Source of the DNA: an uncultured Eubacteriales bacterium
GTDB taxonomy: Bacteria; Bacillota; Clostridia; Oscillospirales; Acutalibacteraceae
NCBI GenBank assembly: GCA_934675165.1
Contig: CAKUPP010000013.1
Location: 1 to 31,725 of the forward strand
Direction: 5' to 3'
DNA length: 31,725 bases
The notes under the pieces were generated by a model that saw only the letters and a list, made by a program, of their open reading frames with translations, did not search any database and had not been told where the DNA came from. Shown piece by piece: positions 14,953 through 23,071 of the stretch. Made by a program: the position numbers and the translations under genes. Position 1 is the stretch's first letter. Every line of letters starts with the position of its first letter.

Positions 14953-16111
14953 TATTGCTAACCCTTTCAATATCTTTATCAATACTTAAATTTATAACCT
15001 TACAAAACACTCGTCCATCAAAAAAATCAATACTTATGTCAGAGCCCTCGTGCAAATCTTTTGCACTATTTATTCTTCTTTTTTTACTACAAATAAGTGC
15101 ATATCCTTTTTTTAATATATTTTCAAGTTTATAAAAATCTAATTTTTCTTTTAATGCCCTGTATTTGTTAAAATTTTTATCCACACACTTTTCAGCAAAT
15201 AAATACATTTGCTTATTCAAAAAATTATAATTTGATATTCTGCTCTCGATTCCAACTGAAACCGCTTTTTTTAATCGCCTAACATAATCATCTACAATGT
15301 ATTTTAAATTTTCTTTATCAGGCAAAGCTATTTCAGCTGCAGCAGACGGAGTTGCAGCTCGTTTATCTGCAACAAAATCACAAATAGTAAAATCAGTTTC
15401 ATGACCCACAGCAGAGATTACAGGTATAGTACAAGAATAGATAGCTCTAGCTAAACTTTCATCATTAAACTCTGACAAATCTTCAGACGCGCCACCACCT
15501 CGCCCTATTATTATAACATCTACGCTATGATTTTTACAAAAATATTCAATAGCATCAATCATTTTCAGATGTGCATATTTCCCTTGAACTTCCACAGGAT
15601 ATAAAATTATTTCACAAAGTGGGTACCTTTTTAATGCCACTTTTTTTATATCATGAATAACCGCTCCAGTTGCAGACGTTATAACACCTAACTTTTTTGG
15701 ATATTTTGGAATACTCTTTTTTTTAGAATCGTCAAATAATCCTTCTTTAAACAAACGTTGTTTCAATTGTTGAAAAGCTAAGTATCGCTCTCCAACACCT
15801 TGTGGAACCATTGTTTTAACATAAATCTGATATTGCCCACTAACCTCGTAACATGAAACGCTACACCTTACCATTACTTTCACGCCATCTTCCGGGTTAA
15901 ATTCCAAACTTTGAGCATTTCTTGAAAACATAACTGCTCTAACTACACTGTGTTCATCTTTAAGTGAAAAATAAATATGACCACTAGAAGCATATACTTT
16001 CAGATTGGATATTTCTCCCGACACCCATAAATCTGATATATTTTTATCCGATTCCAAAAGAACTTTTACATATGAATTTAGCTGAGAAACCGTTATAGAT
16101 GATTTTAACAT
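14936..16111 (-). CDS. xseA: Exodeoxyribonuclease VII large subunit
   Basis: This 391-residue catalytic subunit has an N-terminal OB-fold (LWVSGEISNLKVY, SGHIYFSLKDE), the family motifs GVITSATGAVIHDI and RGGGASEDLSEFNDE, then SAVGHETDFTICDFVAD and RAATPSAAAE. A coiled-coil arm and a C-terminal GYALI segment follow. It is slightly shorter than the usual 400-450, with a reduced coiled-coil region, but all motifs are present. The ATG at 16111 is 13 nt after GGAGGA, a long spacing. It lies 23 nt after nusB. Confidence 0.95.
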   Translation of the reverse strand: MLKSSITVSQLNSYVKVLLESDKNISDLWVSGEISNLKVYASSGHIYFSLKDEHSVVRAVMFSRNAQSLEFNPEDGVKVMVRCSVSCYEVSGQYQIYVKTMVPQGVGERYLAFQQLKQRLFKEGLFDDSKKKSIPKYPKKLGVITSATGAVIHDIKKVALKRYPLCEIILYPVEVQGKYAHLKMIDAIEYFCKNHSVDVIIIGRGGGASEDLSEFNDESLARAIYSCTIPVISAVGHETDFTICDFVADKRAATPSAAAEIALPDKENLKYIVDDYVRRLKKAVSVGIESRISNYNFLNKQMYLFAEKCVDKNFNKYRALKEKLDFYKLENILKKGYALICSKKRRINSAKDLHEGSDISIDFFDGRVFCKVINLSIDKDIERVSNNEKEK

Positions 16112-16134
16112 AATTAAAATTTTATCCTCCGAGT

Positions 16135-16527
16135 TTATTTTTTATTTCCTATTGCTCCAAGGACACCATTTATATATGAGGCTTCACTCAAAGTGCTATA
16201 TTTTTTTGCAAGTTCAACAGCTTCATTGGCTGCCACTCCAATAGGAGTCTCATTTGTTATTATAGACTCATATATAGCCAATCTTAAAATGGAGATTGTA
16301 GTTCTTGAAAGACGTTCTTTTTTCCAGTCATTTGAATTTTCTTCTATATATTTATCAATGAGTTCTTTATGACTCATTACTCCTTCAAACAATCTACGCG
16401 AAAATTCACTTACTTTTTCGTTTCTCACCAATTTAGCATTAAGTATAATTTCTTCTGTACTTTCAAATCCAAAAGTACTCTCAAATAATAATATAAATGC
16501 TTGTTCTCTTGATTCACATCTGTTCAT
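16135..16527 (-). CDS. nusB: Transcription antitermination factor NusB
   Basis: This all-helical protein of about 130 residues binds boxA RNA with NusE and promotes rRNA antitermination. It has the N-terminal CESREQAFILLFES, the central NDWKKERLSRTTISILRLAIYE and the C-terminal IGVAANEAVELAKKYS ... SYINGVLGAI segments of the family. The ATG at 16527 follows GGAG by 9 nt; the upstream ATG at 16542 has no clear ribosome site. It lies about 30 nt after cdaR and 23 nt before xseA. Confidence 0.94.
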   Translation of the reverse strand: MNRCESREQAFILLFESTFGFESTEEIILNAKLVRNEKVSEFSRRLFEGVMSHKELIDKYIEENSNDWKKERLSRTTISILRLAIYESIITNETPIGVAANEAVELAKKYSTLSEASYINGVLGAIGNKK

Positions 16528-16557
16528 TAAAAATTTCTCCATTCTATAAAGTCTTTA

Positions 16558-17850
16558 TTACTGATTTTCTATGCTAACATTAACAAAATATGATCCATAA
16601 ACCCAAGTTTGAACATGATTATTCACTTTAAAAGATACAGACATTTCTGCTGAATTTGAAAAATCTTTCCCTTCTTCAAATATAATTTGTGCCACTATAT
16701 CTCCAGATTTAATCAAATTTATTTTATTTGATGGGGCAACTACTGTAATGTTTAAATTACCATTATAAACTCCCACCTTTTTGCCTTTTGGAACATTTTT
16801 AAAACTAAACTGACTTATATTTATTGTCTTTTCTTTAAATTGTGAAAGGTTAAATATTACTTCTGCATTGTATTGATTATTTAAACTTTTACAACCTGTA
16901 GGCAGATTAATTGGAAAAACTTGTTTATTGTTTTGAATATTTATTTTATTAAAATCAATTTTACCCAATTTTATATTTTCAAGTTGAGAAACGACATTTT
17001 CAGGGCCAGCAATTTCAAGCATAGATGGCACCACTTTGACCATATCTCTGTTTTCTTTACTTAAATTAAACCCTTCTGGTACATTTTCAAATTCAGGAAT
17101 TAGCGAAACCTTTTTTTTCATTAAAATAGGTATACTTGCCTCAACTTCATTTATATTACTCTTTATTGTTTCACAAGAAATTACTTCGCCATATGCGTCA
17201 TACATAACAATAGGAAGTTTCTGCGTTATAGTAGAACCTATTTCTCCAGGAATTTCAGAAACCACTGCAACCTTTTTTATTTTTGAAATTTCAGACTCTG
17301 GTCCAGAAAGCTTAACTTTTTGAGCAGAAAGAATTGTATTTCCTACAAAATAATCTGACTTAGGCGTAAATTTTATATTCGATTCAATATCAAACTCAGA
17401 TTCACGGTATCTATCAACAACAACTGTAACAACCGAAGGGTCTATGTTAGAAACAATCTCATAATCTTGCAAAACGCCAACTTTTTGAGCAGAAAGGCCC
17501 AAAGTATAATTTCCTGGTGAAAGTATTGTGCTTGCAGCTTGAGGAGCTGTGATTTGTATATCATTTTTAGTTACTCGCCCCACAATAATCCTATTACCCT
17601 TTATATCAACCTTGGCTGTAATATCCTGTTTACTAAATATTCGCAACCCATCTTGAACAGCACTTTCAGACAAGGTTATAGAAACCGGAATATCAGAAAT
17701 AGTTATGGGAATATCTTCTGAACTATTTGACGATACGACTATCCAAATCACAAATGACATAAGAAAGGAAAAAACCATAACAAATTTATTGCTATAAAAT
17801 AATTTGCTCAACTTTATTTTATTCAATTTGATTTTTATTCCATTAATCAT
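16558..17850 (-). CDS. cdaR: YbbR-domain protein, CdaA regulator CdaR
   Basis: This 430-residue protein has a short basic N-terminus, one membrane helix (about residues 24-41, VMVFSFLMSFVIWIVVSS) and an extracytoplasmic part made of repeated YbbR domains of about 80-90 residues, seen in recurring VKLSGPESEISKI / LEIAGPENVVSQLENI segments. CdaR binds the diadenylate cyclase CdaA and modulates c-di-AMP production. Its start ATGATTAATGG overlaps the end of cdaA by 8 nt, so translation is coupled. The usual third partner, glmM, is not next to it; nusB follows instead. Confidence 0.92.
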   Translation of the reverse strand: MINGIKIKLNKIKLSKLFYSNKFVMVFSFLMSFVIWIVVSSNSSEDIPITISDIPVSITLSESAVQDGLRIFSKQDITAKVDIKGNRIIVGRVTKNDIQITAPQAASTILSPGNYTLGLSAQKVGVLQDYEIVSNIDPSVVTVVVDRYRESEFDIESNIKFTPKSDYFVGNTILSAQKVKLSGPESEISKIKKVAVVSEIPGEIGSTITQKLPIVMYDAYGEVISCETIKSNINEVEASIPILMKKKVSLIPEFENVPEGFNLSKENRDMVKVVPSMLEIAGPENVVSQLENIKLGKIDFNKINIQNNKQVFPINLPTGCKSLNNQYNAEVIFNLSQFKEKTINISQFSFKNVPKGKKVGVYNGNLNITVVAPSNKINLIKSGDIVAQIIFEEGKDFSNSAEMSVSFKVNNHVQTWVYGSYFVNVSIENQ

Positions 17851-18709
17851 TTTTAATCACTCTCCTAAAGGAGTTAAAAAAGCCCTTATATTCTTCTTTT
17901 ACACTTTGAGATATTAATAATTTTTCCAAATCATTTTTAAAGTCAGAAAGTTCCAGGTAACTCGTTAACGTACCGTTGACTGCAATAGATATTTTACCTG
18001 TTTCTTCTGAAACCACAACTGCAACAGCATCTGAATTTTCACTAATACCTATCGCCGCACGATGTCTCGTACCCAAATCTTTGCTAATCACATTGTTATG
18101 CGTAAGCGGAAGAATACATCCACCCGCATACAATATGTTATCACGAATTATTAATGCTCCATCATGTAAAGGTGCTTTGTTATAAAATATATTACATATA
18201 ATGGGAACTGAGGGCTCAGATTTTATTATTGTTCCAGTATCTATAATTTCTCCCAATTTAGTCTTTCTTTCAAATACTATCAAAGCACCCATTCTTTCTT
18301 CACTTAAAGACAAAACAGATTCAGAAGTTATTTTAACAACATTTTTGCAAGATGCAACGTAAGAATCTTCTTCCTTGTTTATTGCAGACAAAGACCACTT
18401 GCTCCTACCCAACTGCTCCAAAATTCTGCGAAGCTCCGGCTGAAAAACAACTAATAACCCAAAAACACTAAATTGAAAAAAATTGCTAAGAAGGGTACTA
18501 AGCATCCTAAAGTGAAACTGACAAGCAAAAAAATAACCTATCAAAATTATAACTATTCCTTTAACAAGTTGTCCTGCTCTCGACTCTCTAACAATTTTTA
18601 TAAGATTATATATAAGTATGGTTACTATCAAAATATCTAAAAAATCGCTTACTGAAAAAGTTCTTACTAAACTTTTAAATATAAGAAATATTTCATCTAA
18701 AAAATCCAT
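17843..18709 (-). CDS. cdaA: Diadenylate cyclase CdaA
   Basis: CdaA makes the essential second messenger cyclic di-AMP from two ATP. The 288-residue protein has three N-terminal membrane helices (about 22-38, 48-62, 78-89), then a DAC (DisA_N) domain with FQPELRRILEQLGR, the catalytic APLHDGALII (DGA at 183-185) and GTRHRAAIGIS (RHR at 215-217), all intact. The ATG at 18709 follows AGGAGG by 5 nt; an earlier in-frame start at 18754 is not preferred. It is the first gene of the operon running to the lipase gene. Confidence 0.95.
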   Translation of the reverse strand: MDFLDEIFLIFKSLVRTFSVSDFLDILIVTILIYNLIKIVRESRAGQLVKGIVIILIGYFFACQFHFRMLSTLLSNFFQFSVFGLLVVFQPELRRILEQLGRSKWSLSAINKEEDSYVASCKNVVKITSESVLSLSEERMGALIVFERKTKLGEIIDTGTIIKSEPSVPIICNIFYNKAPLHDGALIIRDNILYAGGCILPLTHNNVISKDLGTRHRAAIGISENSDAVAVVVSEETGKISIAVNGTLTSYLELSDFKNDLEKLLISQSVKEEYKGFFNSFRRVIKND

Positions 18710-18822
18710 ATGAACCTCCTTGAAAATAAGGCCAAAATTAACAAAAACAAGCAATTTGCGTATTATTTTTTAAACACTAAAGCCAGCCATGTTCTAAATA
18801 ACATAAAAACTGATACTTAATA

Positions 18823-18850
18823 ATTTTACCATATTTAATTTTAGTTTCAA
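18823..18850 (-). promoter_or_regulatory. Promoter of the cdaA-to-lipase operon
   Basis: On the minus strand TTGAAA (18845-18850) and TAAAAT (18823-18828) are 16 bp apart, leaving a leader of about 105 nt before the cdaA ATG. Confidence 0.6.
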
Positions 18851-18904
18851 GTAAGAGATTTTTACACCTTGGTTGACTTTTTTTAAATAAAAATTTATTT
18901 AAAC

Positions 18905-18953
18905 ACAAAAATTTCTTCTAAGCAAATTTTAACCATTTTTATTTGCTTAGAAG
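18905..18953 (-). terminator. Terminator downstream of the GLUG-protein gene
   Basis: A perfect 14-bp stem, TCTTCTAAGCAAAT (18913-18926) / ATTTGCTTAGAAGA (18940-18953), is followed by T-rich sequence on both strands. It lies 37 nt past the stop at 18990. Confidence 0.8.
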
Positions 18954-18989
18954 ATTTTTAAAATTAAATAAAATATAAATTAAATATAA

Positions 18990-20315
18990 TTAGTAAGTCA
19001 CTTTTATATTAAACACACCCAACCTGTTATTTGAAGAATCTTGCTTAAAAGCCTTGCCTGCACTTCCATTCAAAATTCCCAAAAGTTTCAAAGCAACTAT
19101 TTTACTTTGGACTGAACCATTTTTAGCTGCAGCCAATTCTATATAATCCAGTGGAGAACCTGTTAACTTATCAACATCAAAAATGCCAAAATATTTTTTG
19201 TCAACAGGACTCATGCTATCTTCATTTGGAGTAAATGTGACATAAATTCTAAATTTAGCATTAGTAGAACTACTTTTAGCTGTTAATTTTGGGAAAGGTG
19301 TCACCCAACCAGTTTCATTATCATACTTACGCGCAGAAACATCCCATTTTCCGAAATTGTATTTATAGTTTAGTTTATCCCAGCTCAAAGTTATCTCACC
19401 TTCGGCTGCATCTACAAATATCGGGTACGTTGTTCCTTGTGCCCAAACATTTCTACCTTGATCAAGAAGGTCTCTTACTACCCAATTAGAAAAATCTGCT
19501 TCAGTTTTAGATTCTACTTTTTCAGTTTCTACTGTTGCATTTTTATGCGACGTTACTACAGCAGGAATACTACTACTTCCAGCACAATTGTAGTAACAAT
19601 TTTTCACTTTAGTCGTTCCCAAAGTGCCAATACACAAAATACCACCCATGTTGATACCGCCTGAAATTGAAGAAAAACTGTAACAATTTTCTATTACATT
19701 TTCTTCGTTACCATATTGATAAGACAAAGACACCACGCCACCTAAATATCGGTTTCCACTTACATTTCCTACATTATAACAATCAATAATTTTATGTGTT
19801 CCTTTCGAATAAACAGCACCATAACTCCCCCCTAGTACACTACAAATACCTGCTGCATCAGAGGCTCCATTCGTAGCAGTAACATTACCTGTATTATATG
19901 ATTTAGAAAGTGAAATATTTTTACCCTCTGTAGCTATCATTCTTCCTATTATTCCGCCCACAGATGTACCATTTTTAACATTTATAAAAGAACCCGATAA
20001 AGTTTTACAATTCGATATTTGTGATCCAGTGGTACTTTGCACAGAACATATCAATCCACAGTTCCGTTTAGATTTATCAGTTGTACAATTTACACAGCAT
20101 TTATCTACATTAACATTTTTTATTATTCCGGCACTCCCAAATAGTCCCGAATAAGTTTTATCTTGTACAGCCCAATTTGAAACAATTTTATTTCCTCCAT
20201 TAAATATACCTGAATAATCTTTGCCCCAAATGCCACCTATCGGGTCCCAATTTGCACAGGTTACACTTTCACCATTTATTTCTTCAGTTGTTGTGCTTGT
20301 GCTTCCCTCTGTCAT
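18990..20315 (-). CDS. C-terminal open segment of the GLUG-protein locus
   Basis: This 441-residue frame from an ATG at 20315 holds the GLUG repeats and the C-terminal domain but no signal peptide. An AAGGAAG stretch 8 nt before this ATG could act as an internal ribosome site, so reinitiation is possible; the product would then stay in the cytoplasm. The repeats contain many cysteines (NVDKCCVNC, NCYYNC), unusual for a protein expected to be exported. Confidence 0.55.
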   Translation of the reverse strand: MTEGSTSTTTEEINGESVTCANWDPIGGIWGKDYSGIFNGGNKIVSNWAVQDKTYSGLFGSAGIIKNVNVDKCCVNCTTDKSKRNCGLICSVQSTTGSQISNCKTLSGSFINVKNGTSVGGIIGRMIATEGKNISLSKSYNTGNVTATNGASDAAGICSVLGGSYGAVYSKGTHKIIDCYNVGNVSGNRYLGGVVSLSYQYGNEENVIENCYSFSSISGGINMGGILCIGTLGTTKVKNCYYNCAGSSSIPAVVTSHKNATVETEKVESKTEADFSNWVVRDLLDQGRNVWAQGTTYPIFVDAAEGEITLSWDKLNYKYNFGKWDVSARKYDNETGWVTPFPKLTAKSSSTNAKFRIYVTFTPNEDSMSPVDKKYFGIFDVDKLTGSPLDYIELAAAKNGSVQSKIVALKLLGILNGSAGKAFKQDSSNNRLGVFNIKVTY

Positions 20316-20354
20316 ATCTAAATCTTCCTTAACAAAGCAATTTATAGCAGTATA

Positions 20355-20612
20355 TCAACCATTAACTTTATCTCTAAACCATCTCATTTGCTTTGCATTG
20401 TAAATTATGTAATATTCTTTTGCCTTTTCATCATCACTACACAATTTTTGTTCATCGGAATTAAGCACACGCAAAGTCGGCTCATCATCTGTGGAATCCG
20501 CCGCCAACGCCACATCTTGTTTTAAACTTACTGATGCAGAAAATATAGCCGCTCCAATAAGCACTAAAAAACAAAAGAACACATTTAGCATTTTCCCTAT
20601 TTTTGTTTTCAT
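20355..20612 (-). CDS. N-terminal open segment of the GLUG-protein locus (signal peptide and first module)
   Basis: This 85-residue reading frame starts at an ATG seven bases after AGGAGG. It encodes a Sec signal peptide (lysines, then NVFFCFLVLIGAAIFSA, a probable cut after ALA) and the start of the mature protein up to DKVNG, where the in-frame UGA stops it. If expressed alone it would release a secreted peptide of about 48 residues. See the whole-locus entry for the interpretation. Confidence 0.6.
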   Translation of the reverse strand: MKTKIGKMLNVFFCFLVLIGAAIFSASVSLKQDVALAADSTDDEPTLRVLNSDEQKLCSDDEKAKEYYIIYNAKQMRWFRDKVNG

Positions 20613-20692
20613 TTTTTTACCTCCTATTTTTACATTATAAATAAATTAACAAAACGAATTTTGTGCAAAATATAATAGTTTTGCTTAAAAAC

Positions 20693-20721
20693 ATTATATC
20701 AAAATTATTTTTTATATGTAA
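20693..20721 (-). promoter_or_regulatory. Promoter of the GLUG-protein gene
   Basis: On the minus strand TTACAT (20716-20721) and TATAAT (20693-20698) are 17 bp apart. The start codon at 20612 lies about 75 nt past the expected transcript start. Confidence 0.55.
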
Positions 20722-20770
20722 CAATCACTAAATGTGTTTTTGGCTCGTTGTTTAAAATCACTTTTATTAC

Positions 20771-20812
20771 ATAAAAAATCGAGCACGACCATCTATTAAC
20801 AATCGTACTCGA
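20771..20812 (-). terminator. Terminator of the ABC-2 transporter operon
   Basis: TCGAGCACGA (20779-20788) pairs with TCGTACTCGA (20803-20812). Read on the minus strand it is followed directly by TTTTTTAT, 28 nt past the permease stop at 20840. Confidence 0.85.
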
Positions 20813-20839
20813 CAAAATTTTATTTATAAAAAATGCATT

Positions 20840-21637
20840 TTACTGAATATCACGTTTTTTAAAAACAATCATTCCTAGTACCGTAGTAACCACTACGTAA
20901 GAAACACAAACTATCACTGCCGTTATTATATCTTGTTGTTCCATTTCTGCTATTTGAGTTATTTGTCTGGCATAAGTAAGTGGCCAATATTTGAGCAAAT
21001 CAAATTCTTCCAATTTAAACCAATTTTTTATCCCCATAGAAGCAAATGCACACGCAAGCGGGACTATTATCTGATTAAGCAAAAGCGCAATAGAAACAGT
21101 TACTCCTGTCTTTTTTATCATAAATCCAAGCATTACATACAAGCAAGCAGATGAAAATTCTATGAGAATCGCCATACCTATTATTTGAAGCATTTCCAAA
21201 TACAAATCGCGTGTTAAATCTCCCACTTCCCAGAGTATAGCACCTGTAGTAAAAGATGACACTGCACCCAAAATCACAAAAATAACTGTTACTGCCAAAG
21301 TTACAATAAGCTTAGATGCATAAACTTTATACCTGCTCACACCTGCAGACAATATATTCTTTATTGTGCCGTGGCTAAAATCACAAGCCGTAAAAAGTGC
21401 CGTTACAATGGTTACAAGTATGGTAACAGCCTCGCCAAAACCAAAAATTCCCTGCTTAAGTCCATCAACAGCATTCAATCCCAACATAGATACATCTGTT
21501 ATTCCATATCCGGCTAATATTAAAAAATTATAAGCGAGTATGCTCAAAGAAGAAAACACAGCAGACAAAATTCCACATATGTAAAAAGATTTCGTATGAA
21601 CAAGCTTATAAAAATCAGATTTTAACAAACTGTACAT
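20840..21637 (-). CDS. ABC-2 type transporter permease
   Basis: This 265-residue membrane protein has six likely helices, beginning MYSLLKSDFYKLVHTKSFYICGILSAVFSSLSIL. It carries the ABC2_membrane hallmarks CDFSHGTIKNILSAGVSRYKVYASKL (coupling-helix region) and a C-terminal VVVTTVLGMIVFKKRDIQ. This type of permease works with a BcrA/LanF-like ATPase to export peptides or lipids, or to give immunity to lantibiotics or bacitracin. The substrate cannot be read from the sequence. It starts where the ATPase gene ends (shared base 21637), so the two are coupled. No two-component regulator or lantibiotic precursor is next to it. Confidence 0.9.
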   Translation of the reverse strand: MYSLLKSDFYKLVHTKSFYICGILSAVFSSLSILAYNFLILAGYGITDVSMLGLNAVDGLKQGIFGFGEAVTILVTIVTALFTACDFSHGTIKNILSAGVSRYKVYASKLIVTLAVTVIFVILGAVSSFTTGAILWEVGDLTRDLYLEMLQIIGMAILIEFSSACLYVMLGFMIKKTGVTVSIALLLNQIIVPLACAFASMGIKNWFKLEEFDLLKYWPLTYARQITQIAEMEQQDIITAVIVCVSYVVVTTVLGMIVFKKRDIQ

Positions 21638-22611
21638 TATTTTTGACCTCCATTCATCAAGTCTATGAAATAATTCTCGTAATCGCCATCATCTTTAACA
21701 AATGACTTAACTTTAACATCAGATTCTTCTAATGCAGAATTCAATTCTATTATTCTATCATCAAGGCCATAGACAAGAAGGGTATTATCTTTCACGTTAA
21801 TTTCTGTTTCCCCAAATTTTGCATTGATAACTTCAATTGCAGATTCAGGGTCATCAACTACCAACCTTACACAAGACTTTACTCTTTGATGAAGTTCTTC
21901 AGCAGAAAATTGTGCCACAAGCTCACCATCACATATAACGCCGTAACTTGTTGCCATTTTATAAAGTTCTCCAAGGAAATGACTAGAAATCAAAACTGTA
22001 ATCCCAGCTTCTCTATTAAGTTTTAAAATGAGCTCACGAACTTCTTTAATGCCAGATGGATCTAATCCATTTATCGGTTCATCCAAAAGTAAAAATTCAG
22101 GGTTACCAACAAGTGCTAATGCTATTGCCAATCTCTGCTTCATACCAAGAGAAAAATTCTTTGCTTTCTTTTTCCCCACATTTTGAAGGCCAACAATGCC
22201 CAACAACTCATCAACTACGCTCTTATCTTCTACACCGCGTAAAATCCTTTGTGTTTCCAAATTTTGTCTCGCCGTCATGTAAGGATACAATGCTGGGCTT
22301 TCAATAATAGTACCTATTTTTTTACGTCCTTTGCAAAGATTTTTACTTCCAAAAAGCTCTACGTAACCCTTTGTTGGTGATGTTAAACCACTTATCATTT
22401 TTATAGTAGTTGTTTTCCCTGCTCCATTTTTACCTATAAACCCATAAATTTCACCTTTACGTATACTCATATTTATATTATTAACCACTTTTTTTCTTGA
22501 ATATACTTTGGTTAAATCATATGCTTGAAATACATAATTGTCATCATTTGTGGACTTTTCGGCACAAGCTGTTTCAACTAAATCAACTTCTTGATCTAAC
22601 TGTTCACTCAT
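21637..22611 (-). CDS. ABC transporter ATP-binding protein (BcrA/LanF-like)
   Basis: This 324-residue ATPase has Walker A GKNGAGKTT, Q-loop TIIESPALYPYMTA, signature FSLGMKQRLAIA, Walker B FLLLDEPINGLDP and the H-loop LISSHFLGEL. A C-terminal regulatory domain follows (LVVDDPESAIEVINAKFGE, to the end). About 25 acidic N-terminal residues (SEQLDQEVDLVETACAEKST) precede the nucleotide-binding domain and are atypical. The ATG at 22611 follows AAAGGAGG by 6 nt. It pairs with the ABC-2 permease; together they form an exporter or a peptide-immunity pump. Confidence 0.93.
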   Translation of the reverse strand: MSEQLDQEVDLVETACAEKSTNDDNYVFQAYDLTKVYSRKKVVNNINMSIRKGEIYGFIGKNGAGKTTTIKMISGLTSPTKGYVELFGSKNLCKGRKKIGTIIESPALYPYMTARQNLETQRILRGVEDKSVVDELLGIVGLQNVGKKKAKNFSLGMKQRLAIALALVGNPEFLLLDEPINGLDPSGIKEVRELILKLNREAGITVLISSHFLGELYKMATSYGVICDGELVAQFSAEELHQRVKSCVRLVVDDPESAIEVINAKFGETEINVKDNTLLVYGLDDRIIELNSALEESDVKVKSFVKDDGDYENYFIDLMNGGQK

Positions 22612-22644
22612 AAATATCCTCCTTTAAATTCATAATATACCCTA

Positions 22645-22673
22645 ATTTTACATCAAATATTTTTTCCAGTCAA
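22645..22673 (-). promoter_or_regulatory. Promoter of the ABC-2 transporter operon
   Basis: On the minus strand TTGACT (22668-22673) and TAAAAT (22645-22650) are 17 bp apart, just upstream of the ribosome site of the ATPase gene. Intergenic element copy C begins about 28 bp further out. Confidence 0.6.
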
Positions 22674-22700
22674 CATATTTTATTGAAAAAATTGACACTT

Positions 22701-22786
22701 TATGTTGGTTTACAATTGATGTGTTACAGCAAATAAAAAAGGAAGTAATAAATATCCAAAACTTATGTTACATCTAAGTTGAAAAC
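22701..22786 (+). repeat. Dispersed intergenic element, copy C
   Basis: Module 1 (22701-22728) reads TATGTTGGTTTACAATTGAT followed directly by GTGTTACA. Module 2 (about 22744-22786) is diverged but ends with the shared CTAAGTTGAAAAC. The roughly 460-base gap 22612-23071 holds this copy, the ABC promoter, the 3' hairpin of the large gene and AT-rich sequence with no gene. Confidence 0.6.
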
Positions 22787-22979
22787 TAAAAAATTAGGTA
22801 AATTTGGTTGAAAAAATAACCCCATTTTTAGAATTTAACACTACATTTCTAGAAGCAAGTAAATATCTAAAATCTTTGAAAATAATATATTTGTTAATTT
22901 TTTAGATTTTTACTATACAATTTTATAACAAAAAGCAGATATCATGCTACAAATTGCTTTAAAAAGCAACCACTAATAC

Positions 22980-23035
22980 AAACAAAATCTGCTGCAGTAA
23001 TCTTTTAATTTTGTTACTACAGCAGATTATTTTTT
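22980..23035 (-). terminator. Terminator of the large repetitive-protein gene
   Basis: AATCTGCTGCAGTAA (22986-23000) and TTACTACAGCAGATT (23014-23028) form a 15-bp stem with one mismatch and T-runs on both sides. It lies about 45 nt past the stop at 23072. Confidence 0.8.
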
Positions 23036-23071
23036 ATCACCAATTTTTATCGTAAAAGTATTTTGTTAACT

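Larger units (their letters stand above)
18990..20612 (-). pseudogene. GLUG-motif secreted/surface protein interrupted by one in-frame UGA (whole locus)
   Basis: Two open segments, 20612-20355 and 20315-18990, lie in the same frame, separated only by a TGA at 20355-20357 and 13 readable codons (YTAINCFVKEDLD). Read through, the product would be about 540 residues. It would have a signal peptide (residues 1 to about 37, ending VALA), a segment MRWFRDKVNG-stop-YTAINCF that continues smoothly as in GLUG proteins, then several GLUG-type repeats (GGIIGRM, KSYNTGNVT, DCYNVGNVSGNRYLGGVVS, NCYSFSSISGGINMGGI), and a C-terminal beta-rich domain. GLUG proteins are cell-surface beta-solenoid-like proteins. 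UGA is a genuine stop elsewhere in this window, so a point nonsense mutation, a sequencing error or a recent pseudogene is most likely. Confidence 0.75.

Noticed and set aside
20355..20357. UGA reassigned to an amino acid or encoding selenocysteine
   Set aside because: UGA ends gatA and yqeG in exact ATGA overlaps, so it is a stop in this genome. No SECIS-like hairpin is evident directly after this UGA, and the position is not a Cys/Sec site in GLUG proteins.
20840..22611. Complete lantibiotic or bacteriocin cluster around the ABC-2 exporter
   Set aside because: No precursor peptide, modification enzyme, protease or two-component system lies beside it, so only a generic exporter or immunity pump can be supported.
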